64,000 nt of DNA from Bradysia coprophila (lineage: Eukaryota > Arthropoda > Insecta > Diptera > Sciaridae), in NCBI RefSeq assembly GCF_014529535.1, contig NC_050738.1:8465410-8529409 (forward strand), written 5' to 3'. Positions 1 through 11,200 of the stretch are shown one piece after another. The position numbers and the translations under genes were made by a program. How positions within the stretch are numbered: the stretch's first letter is position 1; every line of letters starts with the position of its first letter. Below the pieces are notes generated by a model. The model was not told where the DNA came from, did no database searches, and saw only the letters and a program-made list of their open reading frames with translations.

Positions 1-341
1 ACGGATGAAATTTGCTCGAGTTATATGTAAAATACACATAGGGCCCTAGTAGCGGCCTTAGTCCGAGGACCCAAATTTAATTTTTTTTCAACAACATTAT
101 GTTCGGCCTTTGATTACCTTCCAAATGAAACAAAAATTACGAAAAACGGATGAAATTTGCTCGAGCTATATGTAAAATACACATAGGGCCCTAGTAGCGG
201 CCTTAGTCCAAGGACCCAAATTTATTTATTTTTTTCAACAACATTCTATTCGGTGTTCGATTATCTTTCAAATGAAACAAAAATTACGAAAAACGGATGA
301 AATTTACTCGAGTTGTATGTAAAATACGCATAGGGCCCTAG
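1..341. repeat. Tandem array of ~146-bp units (left part)
   Basis: Units begin with ACGGATGAAATTT at 1, 146 and 293, so the period is 145-147 bp. Each unit contains CATAGGGCCCTAG, a T-run and a CAAATGAAACAAAAATTACGA stretch near its end. The array runs off the left edge. The third unit breaks at 341 and its remainder resumes at 1443 after an insertion. Further units lie at 1443-1897, and a single reverse-oriented unit lies near 30776-30910. This is non-coding satellite-like DNA or the internal repeats of a larger element. Confidence 0.9.
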
Positions 342-1442
342 ATTAGATTAGATTAGATTAGATGGGAGGGTGTAAGCCCAGCACCTAAGCCTCAGATGGG
401 CCTGTTGTGCTATTGTACAAGTCTCTTGATCATATGGACTGTGATTTTACATCATATCTCTCCCGACTTAGATTGTTCACAAATCGACCGTGTGTTAACG
501 TCCCATACGTTGTGAATTCTCCAAGCCGTGGGTGGTATGCGAATACCACAACCATCACTAATTGACCTGTACATTTTCCCAAAGATGGCGCTATCAACAT
601 TGTCATGTTGTAGCTCTTTCTACTATTGACATTATGTCGATATGGTTTCTTTTATGGAGAAAGCGAATGTTGGGTTTTTTGATATTTCCGACTTTGTTAC
701 GGTTACGGCTATTAGTTTTAGGTAATAGCAAGTGTCTAATCACCATAGGCCATGAGTTGCCTCTTCGTATAAATCGCCATGCCACCATGTGACTGAACTC
801 GTTCTGGCGTTGCAGGTTGTAGCGTCTGAATGATTCGTATTTCGTCATATCCCTTGACATCCATACAACGTATCAATCAATAGATCTGTTAAACCTCGCG
901 GTCATTTTGGAGTACAAGATAGTTTCTGTATCTTGGGATTGTACCACAGCAAATTTGTAAAAATTTGCTATGTGGTTTTGGGGTGTCAAATGAGAACCCG
1001 AAGCGTTTGTACCTTACCTGCACTAAAATTGACTGCCAGATGCCATACGGCAATGTGTCATTTTCGTACATTAATCGAGCACGTAATTTAGCATTAGCTT
1101 CTGGTAGAGTCGATTGTTAATCCGTAAACCGACGCCACGAAGCACATGTTAAATAACAAAGGAAATAACACAATTGTTGATATCGCACAATGAGGCGAGA
1201 ACGACTTTATTGATCAAAGAGAAAATGACCTACGAGAACAACACTTTGACTTCGTTAATAAAACCTTTAAAATAATTTCACCATTTAAACATTACAGCAA
1301 AATAAAAACACCAAAGCCGTAAAAGTTGGCACAGAAATTAGACAAAATCGAAAATGAATTCACACACAGCCACACGAAAGAAACACTTTTAGAGAGCAAC
1401 GCATAAACACGTCCGTTCTCTGTGACTGCCGTTGTCCAACTC
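342..1442 (-). mobile_element. Retroelement-type insertion with pentanucleotide tail and 16-bp target duplication
   Basis: The 16-mer ACGCATAGGGCCCTAG occurs directly on both sides (326-341 and 1443-1458), as expected of a target-site duplication. At the left edge is a run of about four and a half GATTA units. Read on the minus strand this is a (TAATC)n tail at the 3' end, typical of target-primed non-LTR retroelements. The 1,101-bp body has only short minus-strand reading frames (603-860 and 889-1071). I recognise no reverse transcriptase or endonuclease motif in them. It could be a 5'-truncated LINE, a SINE-like passenger, or a retrotransposed transcript. The family is unknown. Confidence 0.75.
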
Positions 1443-1897
1443 ACGCATAGGGCCCTAGTAGCGGCCTTAGTCCGAGGACCCAAATTTAATTTTTTTTCAA
1501 CAACATTCTATTCGGCCTTTGATTACCTTCCAAATGAAACAAAAATTACGAACAACGGATGAAATTTGCTCGAGTTATATGTAAAATACACATAGGGCCC
1601 TAGTAGCGGCCTTAGTCCGAGGACCCAAATTTAATTTTTTTCAACAACATTCTATTCGGCCTTTGATTACCTTTCAAATGAAACAAAAATTACGAAAAAC
1701 GGATGAAATTTGCTCGAGTTATATGTAAAATACACATAGGGCCCTAGTAGCGGCCTTAGTCCAAGGACCCAAATTTAATTTTTTTTTCAACAACATTCTA
1801 TTCGGTGTTCGATTATCTTTCAAATGAAACAAAAATTACAAAAAACGGATGAAATTTACTTGAGTTCTATGTAAAATACACATAGGGCCCTAGTAGC
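1443..1897. repeat. Tandem array of ~146-bp units (right part)
   Basis: This continues the interrupted third unit from the left array. ACGGATGAAATTT recurs at 1554, 1699 and 1845, again at 145-146 bp spacing. The last unit stops at GGGCCCTAGTAGC, where it joins the minisatellite-bearing module at about 1898. Confidence 0.9.
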
Positions 1898-2372
1898 TTT
1901 TCACTTCTAAGGCCCTAACTCACGGTCCACTCACCCGATTTTAAAAAAACTTTTTTTTCCTGGATTGGTATTGACAATACCTATCATTTGCCGTGTCATT
2001 TACATTTCCATCGTTTATTTTGCCATAAATATCACCAAAAGACCTTAAATCACTTAGGTGGCCCTAACTCACGAAGGGCCGACCCGAATATGCCCATCTT
2101 CGAACTTAGCCTCACTATTTTGACTATCTTTCAGGCAAAAAAAAAATTTTTGAAATCGGATTTGATTTACTCAAGATATCGACGTGACGGACAGACGGAC
2201 AGACGGACAGACGGACAGACGGACAGACGGACAGACGGCCCAAATTTTTATTGCAGATTCGTCATCTATAAACATAGGCAAACACTTTGCCCTTACCGTC
2301 TGCTTCGAATTCCATCAATTACACACGGCATCGTAATCCTATAAGCCCCTTCGTACTTCGTACGGGGCTAAA
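1898..2372 (+). repeat. Dispersed module with internal minisatellite and terminal hairpin
   Basis: A ~470-bp module starts with TTTTCACTTCTAAGGCCCTAACTC and ends in a GC-rich hairpin (arms AGCCCC and GGGGCT around repeated TTCGTAC) followed by CTAAAAAT. A reverse-oriented copy lies at about 30322-30775, also joined to a unit of the ~146-bp repeat. The two parts therefore form one composite element. The 3' hairpin next to CTAA and the internal tandem repeats recall Helitron-like (DINE-1-type) elements, but this is only inference. Confidence 0.7.
2186..2238. repeat. (GACGGACA)n minisatellite, about 6 units
   Basis: An 8-bp unit GACGGACA is repeated in tandem inside the dispersed module. The second genomic copy (near 30452-30482, reverse strand) carries only about four units, so the copy number varies between element copies. 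Confidence 0.95.
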
Positions 2373-5300
2373 AATCACTCATTTATTTAGCATAGTTTCG
2401 CTATTTATTCTAACCATGATAACACATTAAATACATGGAAGGTCGTAAAAATTAAAAGTTTTTTCCCTTTGATTTTTTCGGTTGCCTTTGTAAAACTTGC
2501 GATCTGTAAACATAATTTTTGATGAAAGTAACTGTATTTGGTTAGGATTAATGTAAAAGAAGGAACATCTTCAAAAATTAACCAGTTCGAAATTTTCCCC
2601 GTCAGTGCTTGCGCTTCGCATCATATTTGAATCTGGTTTGTCGGTTGGCATAAAAGAAAATTTGATTTATTTGCGGCCAAGAGTAATATTTTCACGGTAG
2701 AGCTTTCAAATTGTCTGAAAATTTTTAATTTATTATGTGGACTCAGCTTTACTGAATATATATAAATAAATAACGCCACACCAAAAGTTCGCTTAAATGC
2801 TCTCTCTGTGTGTCCACTGTACCAACATTTTCTTTCTTTTTTTTTATTCATTTTCGTTTTTACCTCTAAAAGACTCCTCTGCTTTATGTGCTGTGCTCTG
2901 CGCACATTATAATTTCTTCTCTATCTTTTCCACACAGTCAGTTAATCTGTGTGTGTGCTTTGCGAATATTTTCCCAGTGTTCAAACAATTTTCCGAGAGC
3001 GCAAATTTATCCATGAGTTTGTTTGTTCTTATTCTTACACTCAGAATTCAGTTGGAAAATGCTATAAAGTCGATTTTTTTTCTGTTGCGAGTTATTCAGT
3101 TCATTTATCGGAAAAGTTACGTGTTGTGAACAATTTTTTTTTTCGTTTCTTCTTCCATCGGTTGAAAATCTCTTGTGTGTTTGATATCATATTTTTTGCC
3201 TTCAAAATAAGAATAAAACATGTTTTGTTTAAGCTATACGTACACGATGGTGTGTATATCGTTAAATATTTGTGTTTGTTTATTAAATTGAATCGAACGT
3301 TCGCTTTTTTTTCTGCTGTTTATTGGCTGCGGGGTTGGAATTTTTAACATTTTTCAAGCGAAATTTTTAAATGCGTGAACTGTGAATGGCCTAGTTACAA
3401 AATGTTTTACAATCAAAGCTGTAGTTAAATTTTTAATTAAAGACTAAACATTTGATCCTCCACAAAAGATATCGAGCTCCGCCTACAAACCAACTTTTCA
3501 TATTAAATTTACAAAAAAAATTTTAGTACACATACGATAAATATATTGCAGGGTGTGTAATTTTCGTTGTAGTCTATACCTTAATATTTTCATTACTGTT
3601 TTTTTTCACTCATTTTAAAAGTTAATTACTTGGATCTGAGCCAATGATTGTTGTGTTTCTTTAAATGGATCAATTTTAATTGAACGTCGGTATTTCAATT
3701 CAATTAGCAATTTCACGCAATTATAAAACATAATTTGTAGCTAATGAAAATCTCAATGAAAATTCATTCCTTTGAGAGTTTTTCCAATGTTTCTCTGTTT
3801 GTTTTTTGACCGATAATGTGCTATGAAATTGTGTCAACCTGGAAAAGAAACCGACGTTAAGTGGCGAAGGTTTAGCACCAGAGGTTGAAGGAGAGACATA
3901 GAACTGTCAAAGAATCCTAAATAAATGGAGAAAGTTCTCTCTACAACGCATTTACATCTTGTACAGGGTACATAGTAATATATAAGAATTTGCACCTATC
4001 TTAGCCTTGTTCATAAAATCATTTTCAGTCTTATAATTCACTCCTTGTGTGAAGTGGATAGTCTTAGGATATATTCAGTTCATTTTCTTACAACTGAAAC
4101 AAACTTGCAAGCTTTCTATTAATAAAAAAAAAAATATTTTCGGTTGTGGTTTCGAAGTAAGAGATTAATCGTGCCTCTTCAGATAAAGCAAACAGTGAAA
4201 ACAATTAATGTGATCAAGATCCTTTGAGCTTTCATCAAATGCACATCAGCACATCTATGCAAATCTACAACTTTTTACCTTATCTACAATATCCATTTTT
4301 TGCCCTAAAAAAAACTCACGATACAACTCAATCGTTGACACGAGACATTTTGTTTACAAACAAAAATCATTGTTTTCATCATGCAAAAAAATATAAATCT
4401 TTTGTTTGATACAAGGCATTTATTATGCGTAGTTTCGTCGCCGTTTTTCCACAGACTAATTTAAAGGCTTCAAATTAATTTTCTAAAAATATCTTAGACG
4501 ATAAATGAAAATCGATAAAATGTTTCCACCATCCATTTCAAAATAAGTTTTGCTATAGCACAATTTAGATGTGTATAAACCGTATAAAAGTCTCTCACCC
4601 AAGCTTATGTCAATATGGTAAACCTACTTTTATGTTGCGGTGTTTATTCGAATCGATGTGTGGTGATGTGGTTTTTTGTGGTTGAAGCCACATTTTATGC
4701 GAACCCGTGGTAACAATCCGTAACAATTTCGTTTTCGAGCTGACAGCCAATCACTGAAACTTTAATCTTTTGCTTTGATTTCATTTCGTGATTAAAGTTT
4801 CCAACGGAGGAATCCCCTGTGGGGATTCTATTCAGTATAACTAAGAGTGATTAGATCACTTCATGAGATATGAAATCTCAATTTATTTATTACTTTGCAA
4901 TATCCCACATCCATGTATATTGTTTGCGAATCCTTCGGATTACAATCAACACACAAAACATTTCCTTTAACATATTTAATTGCATCGACTAAAAACGTAA
5001 ACGTACAGACATTAATCAATTCATGTCAATTCGTTTAAACGTACACATTTCAATTAAACATTTGGCGGTCACATTTTGCCTTTGCAAAAATACATTCTAT
5101 ATGTCGAAACCACTGCTACTTGTTGTAAAAGAAAATCTATATTCCACATCGTGTGATATAGCAGAGAAAAAAGTATATTAGATTATTGAGTCATGTGTGT
5201 GCTCAATATTCGAACATTAACAAAAATGGTTCCTCACACACGAACCAATCCAAAACAAATAAATTTTGAACTTAATGAGTGGGTGATTGGTATTAAGAAT

Positions 5301-8299
5301 TTTCCGCGATCTGATCGGTCTAAACAACCTTACAATAATCGTTTCCTATTTAAAAATATCAAATTAAATCGTATGCAAAGTCAGAAATTGCGTGGATTGT
5401 AAAACTTCTTTTTTTCGCAAATAATTCTCATCATGTTTTATCCCACCACTATTCCGTTTGCTTTTTCAACGAAAAAAAAAAAAGTTCTTTCGATACACCA
5501 AATAAACAAAAAAAACTTAGATGTAACCGACGAAGTAGCAGTAATATATTTTGTCAACAAAGAATTAATTTCATGCATAACAGAAAATTCACTTAAAAGC
5601 TTATTCGTTTCGACTTCACAGTTTAATGTAAACTTTTATTCGCAACAACTAACTTTGCAATTGATAAGCACCACATTTCAAACGTGTCTATCGATTTCCA
5701 TTCATATTTCGAACAGTGTTATATGCCATTCATTCTTATCACTTCCTGGTGTGTATTCAATGTTGGCCTAAATGCGGTTACGGTGAGATTCGATAGTTCC
5801 ATAGTTACTTCAACAAATTGAATATACGAATCCATTGTCGCATTCAAAAAGGGAAAAGGCATACCTTTACAAATCAAAAATCTGTGGAATAAATATTCAC
5901 AGCGTTCCATTGCTGAAGTGCCTATTGATTTGACCTTATTTAGAAGTCTATGGAAAGATGGAAGATAGGTTATTCAACTGTGTAGACTGACATAACGAGA
6001 AAAGCTACTGAACGAAAACTTTTCACAATGCCACAGTGGTTTTGCGGAGAGAGGATGACTATTGTATTCAAAATGTTTTGTGGCATTTTATGTTCGCGTT
6101 GTATATTCGTAAACAATACCATTGAAATACTTATTAGCCGCTCCCGGCTGGGCTCAGATGTAAGTCTTATGCATTTTATGTAAATGTGACTGTCTCTATG
6201 TCCCACATACCACTTAAAAGCCTTACCATCCACGATGCCAAAACCTATGCAAAACCTAAAACTTATTAAAATAATGTGAAGGTTACTCTTGAAACCTACG
6301 GTTTACAAAATAATATACTACGATCGTCCTATACTATCCTGTGAAGTGACCCAAATTCATTCATCAAAAGCCAAAGACAATCTCTCCACAATTTTCACTT
6401 CTAATTTTTACTACACACGACAAGACACTATCCATTACGTTAGCTTAAACTATAAACAACCGAGAAACCTTTTCCATAATTGAGCTAGTTAAGATAAAAC
6501 AAACTGGAGGGCGAATCGTCTCATTGATCTTCGTTCTTCTTTTAAAAGACTATATAATCAAAAAAACCTCATACTGGTCACGTTAAATCCATAAAGATAT
6601 TGTGTGTTGATGATGGTGTATGCTATAGCGTTGATTTTTATATGTCTCCATTGTGCTGGCACATGTTGTGGTTCATTCATATATTTAAACTCGATGTTAC
6701 AAGTTCAACATAAAAGTGATATAAAGCTTTTTTTCTGAAAGTGTGCACCAGTAAGTCACACACACTCACAGACCTCATCAAGCATTTTTAGTGTAAACTT
6801 TGACCACACAAACTATAAATAAATTATCGAAATGTTCGGGCTAGCATCGACGTAATTTTTCTTGTAACGTTTTTATGAATGAACTGGTTCAGTTTTAAGT
6901 ATAGAAAAAATATCGAAAAAATATTATTGTCTGTATTCATCTAGTTATTTCGAGTAGGTCATTGCATAGCTATGGCTGTAGTTGGCGTTTCAGTTACTTT
7001 TTTGCCAATTCAATTTTCACTAACACAACGTTTCGTAAGCCAATGGAAGTTCTTTGAAAGTACATTTTAAGAAGAATAAAAATTCTGTTACAAAAAAGAG
7101 TGTCGAAGTGTCGAAAAAGAGCCGAAGGTCGAATATGGACGATGGGGTTTGTAATTTTTACGTTCACAAAAGATTGATGATGGAATATTTTCCTAATATC
7201 ATATTATTACTCGATTCCTAGTTAGCAACTCATCGATAGCTTGCTCGATTACAGAAAACGTTGTGTCATCCTAAAAGTCAAACGTGAAAAAATCATTAAA
7301 TTACCAATCTAATTACATCATCGACCTCGCTGAATTCTAAGACTTTTTATGTACTTCCAAGAAAGGTACCATAATTCTATCTGTCTCAAAGGCAAACCTA
7401 ATTACCACTTTTCGCTGCAACTACCCCATTCCCCAGCTGACACACATAATTTCCATTCTTCTCAAACAACGTGACTATCAATATCGAGACAGTTTTAAGT
7501 TTAATTTATATACGGAAAACTCCATGCCATGTAATTGCCACCATAACATTTAGTGTTCAGCCACTTAAATAGGGGAGTGGAGAAAAATTCTCTGAACTTG
7601 CAATGAAATCACAATACCAGTTTGTGGTGAATTTCTTTATTGCAACGTTGTAGAAGGAAACAATTTATAATCATTGTTGATTCAATAAAAACAACCGATG
7701 CCAGACTGAAACTGGATGCGCTCCGATCAGTCATTTGGTGTTATTCACTTTGTTAAACTTACATTATTAATTTATTGTAAATTTATACAGATGAAAATGT
7801 TGGTTAAATGCACTTTAAAATGATTGATGCCATCGTTGCAATTTTCTGTAACATTTTTTTTTTGTTTTTTGTTTCGTATTCGCATAGACGCCATGTGTGG
7901 TGTCAGTACTGGATATGTGCAGTTGCTATTTGTTAGTCCAATTAAACTACATTAGTGAAATTAATTTTGTATAAACAGTCGTAGACGTACATATATGATG
8001 CTACAGTAAAAAAAAGAGGTTAAATGAAACCAATATGAGAGTGCAGAATATTAAAAATGAAATGGTGTCTGATTGAATAAATACAAATAAAATGTCATTT
8101 GAATTGTTTGCACGAGTGCAATTATAATCAACTTGATGAACTTTTTGATAATTTAATTGGAAATGGCTGTCCACACTGAGAGGTATATTATAATAGATCA
8201 GTTTCCTTTACATCCTTTGAATGAAACAATTTTTCTTTGAATGTGACGGATCGAAATCAATTTGACTAATTTACAAAATGTGCTTTTGTTTCCTTATAG
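2373..8299. other. AT-rich non-coding DNA upstream of the first visible RhoGEF2 exon
   Basis: No open frame here looks like a known protein. The stretch is AT-rich with homopolymer runs. An exon that starts with a clean acceptor at 8299/8300 follows, so this is most likely a RhoGEF2 intron, with the 5' exons (in Drosophila encoding the PDZ, RGS-like and C1 domains) beyond the left edge. An unnoticed small exon within it cannot be excluded. Confidence 0.6.
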
Positions 8300-11200
8300 T
8301 GACGAGCAACAAGTAGACTTAGGTATTAGCAATGTCAATTTCGCAAGTTCCAGTTCTAGTCTATCGTCAAGGTAATATTTGATTAAAACATGGAGTTGAT
8401 AGACCAATAGAAAAATTTTCATTTTTTTTTCAAATTTCAGTCCTAGTACATCGTTGGAAGCTGTTGCTCCGACGGCTGGACAAGGCACAATACCAGCACC
8501 ACGACAGTGGGTAGACAGCGATGATGAAGCAGGTGACAATATCGCCGATTGGAGTTCAAATGTCGCTGCCGATATTTTGCAAACATTGTCGGATGGTGAA
8601 AAGAAACGTCAAGAAATTATTAACGGTAAGTAATCACCGCCGATCTGAATGCCAACGTGAAGAATTTCACCGAATTTCTTTTACTAATTTCAGAAATCTA
8701 TCAAACGGAACGGAATCACGTACGAACATTACGGCTCCTGGAAGGTATTTTCATGCGTCCTCTCCAGGAGTCGGCTGCATTGAACGCTGAACATTTGAAT
8801 CTCTTATTTCCACCTGCCCTACTCATTCTCAAAGATCATCATTCATCGTTCGAACAGCAATTGAAACAGCGTCGCATTGAGCACGGTTCGCTAGTCGGTG
8901 ATATCGGTGACTTACTACTTACGATGTTCGATGGTCGATCGGGCGAAGAACTCAAAGAGCACGCTGCCCATTTCTGTGCACGTCAACAAATCGCACTGGA
9001 AGCACTGAAAGAAAAACGTCGCAAAGACGAAAACCTCCAAAGACTTTTGACCAAAGCCGAATCACACAAGGCATGTCGTCGTTTACAACTAAAAGACTTA
9101 TTACCAACGGCACTACAACGACTTACCAAGTATCCGCTGTTGTTTGAGAGTTTATATAAAATTACCGTTAGAGTTTCGCCGGACAATGATGCCGAGGCGA
9201 TAGCTGTGCGTAAAGCGTTAGACTCATCGAAACGTATATTGGATCATGTTAATCAGGCTGTGAGACATGCTGAAGATGCACACAAATTGCAAACGATTCA
9301 GAAGAAATTAGACAAGGCAAACTACGAAAAGGAAGCCAGTAGCGAGTTTAAGGTATGTCGACATTGGAAGCGTTCGATTGACTGGACTCAGTAACTTCAA
9401 TTTTTTCTCTTTTTTTCACAGAACGTTGACCTCACACAACACAAACTGTTACATGACGGACCGCTGATAATGAAGAAAAATCCGAGCGTGCAATTACATG
9501 GGCTGTTATTCGAAAATATGATGGTGCTACTCCAAAAACAGGTAAAATTTAGTTGAAAATGCTCGCCACAATTGAATCCACATTTTAAAATCATGTTCGC
9601 TTTTCCAGGATGACAAATACATTCTTAAATTCCACAACAATCCTGGCGCTGGAGCGGCCGAAGGCAAAAGTATCGAGGGGCGTTTCAATCCAATATCAAA
9701 GATCAATTTGATATTGGTACGGCGATCAGCAGTGGACACCAATGCATTTTTTCTCATCAACACTAGTGTCACTCAGATGTTGGAGTTGACCGCACCGAGT
9801 AGTTCAGAATGCAAAACGTGAGTAGACTTTTCCTTTCATTTTTTTATCAGAAAGTTGGGGTCGGGTAACTGAAGGACTCAGTTCAATAGAATTTTTATTA
9901 AACGGAAGCGCCCTGCTTCTTCGACCAATTCGATCATATTCACTATTTACGCCAAGAATTTCAGTCTTGTTTTAGTTCATGTAAAATGGACCCTTTGTGT
10001 CTGACATTTTGAAAGTCTGTCCAATTTACTGCCTAATCAAACTACGGCGACATATACATGAAAGATAACACACATTCCCCTTCATACATTTCACATTGTG
10101 GTTTGTGTTTAATCAATCCCAACATGGTAAACAATGTGTACCATGGGATTATGTTGCAGGTGAGGTGAATAGCATCTGCTTGCGATTTGATTCACAGGTA
10201 GAGCCATTTTTATCACATAATCAAGGCAGCTGAAAATTTACATTTTTCTTTTCGCTAGTCTTCCCTTAACAAATGTAAGGTTGAATTGTACAATTCAATG
10301 CATTTGACTCATGTCTCATCCCGTTCCCAATCGGATGAATGATAGAAAAAAAAAACTACGGGGACGATTGAATGTACCGATGAACCGTAACCTTTTAGCT
10401 ATTGCATCATTATGAATTGTGATTTTAACAATGAATTTCTGCCTACATTGAAAGTGTTTTGAACTTGGAACCGACAATAAGTTTTTACGTTAATTCGGTC
10501 TTAGAATTTTTCTTTTCTTTTCACCTTTTTTTTGCTCTCAAAAACTTTGAACCAACCGTTACCGAAATAGCGACGTGTTCTGTCGGTTGCCATTGTTATT
10601 TATTTATATTGGCAGATAAACGAACTAGCTTGAATTTTCGACTTTTTGTATTTCGAAACTGAAATGCAAATATAAATTGAACTTGAACTTTACCATATTG
10701 AGAAATTTTGCCTGTAATGTGGAGGAAAGAGAACGATTTCAATGTTGGAAGTCCAACCTATTGCCAGAAATATGTATGCACGTGTGAGTGTAGGCCCAAA
10801 TTGTTAGATAAAATTGAAACAAAATTGGCGTAGCAATCTTTATCTGTTGAGCACGTTGATGAAACTCGTGTGTTAAGGGTCCATTCATATAACGCTTACA
10901 CTAAAAGTAAAGAATTTTACACCCTCTACTAGAGATGTGCGGGCCGCCCGAAATTCACCTACCCGATCCGGCCCAGCCCGGCCCGACCGGGCTTGGGTCT
11001 GGGTTTCGAAAATTAGTCGGGTTCGGGCGGGCTCGGGTTTCGAAAACAAAGATTCGGGCTGGCCCGACTTTGTTCGTCTTTTAAAAAAATGTGAAAAGTT
11101 AAACAAAAATTTAAAGAAAAATTGCAATACAGTCCGAGCGTAAGCTTACTTTCAAGCGTTCGACAGATTTGTGAGACTACATTATTATAACGATAGGTAA

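Noticed and set aside
341..363. GATTA repeat considered as telomere-like DNA
   Set aside because: Only about four and a half units occur, directly at the edge of an insertion with a target duplication, so a retroelement tail explains it better.
1988..2344. 118-codon plus-strand frame containing a DGQTDRRT repeat
   Set aside because: It is the (GACGGACA)n minisatellite and its module read in one frame. The mirrored frames at 30348-30706 show it is repeat-derived and not a gene.
2797..3347. Overlapping plus-strand frames of 110 and 132 codons, with an Inr-like TCAGTT near 3096
   Set aside because: Composition is T-rich and the peptides have no recognisable domain. No downstream promoter element fits the Inr-like site, so neither a gene nor an internal promoter is supported.
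10885..11143. Arg/Pro/Gly-rich frames on both strands
   Set aside because: They are translations of the GGCCCG repeats in the hAT-like MITE.
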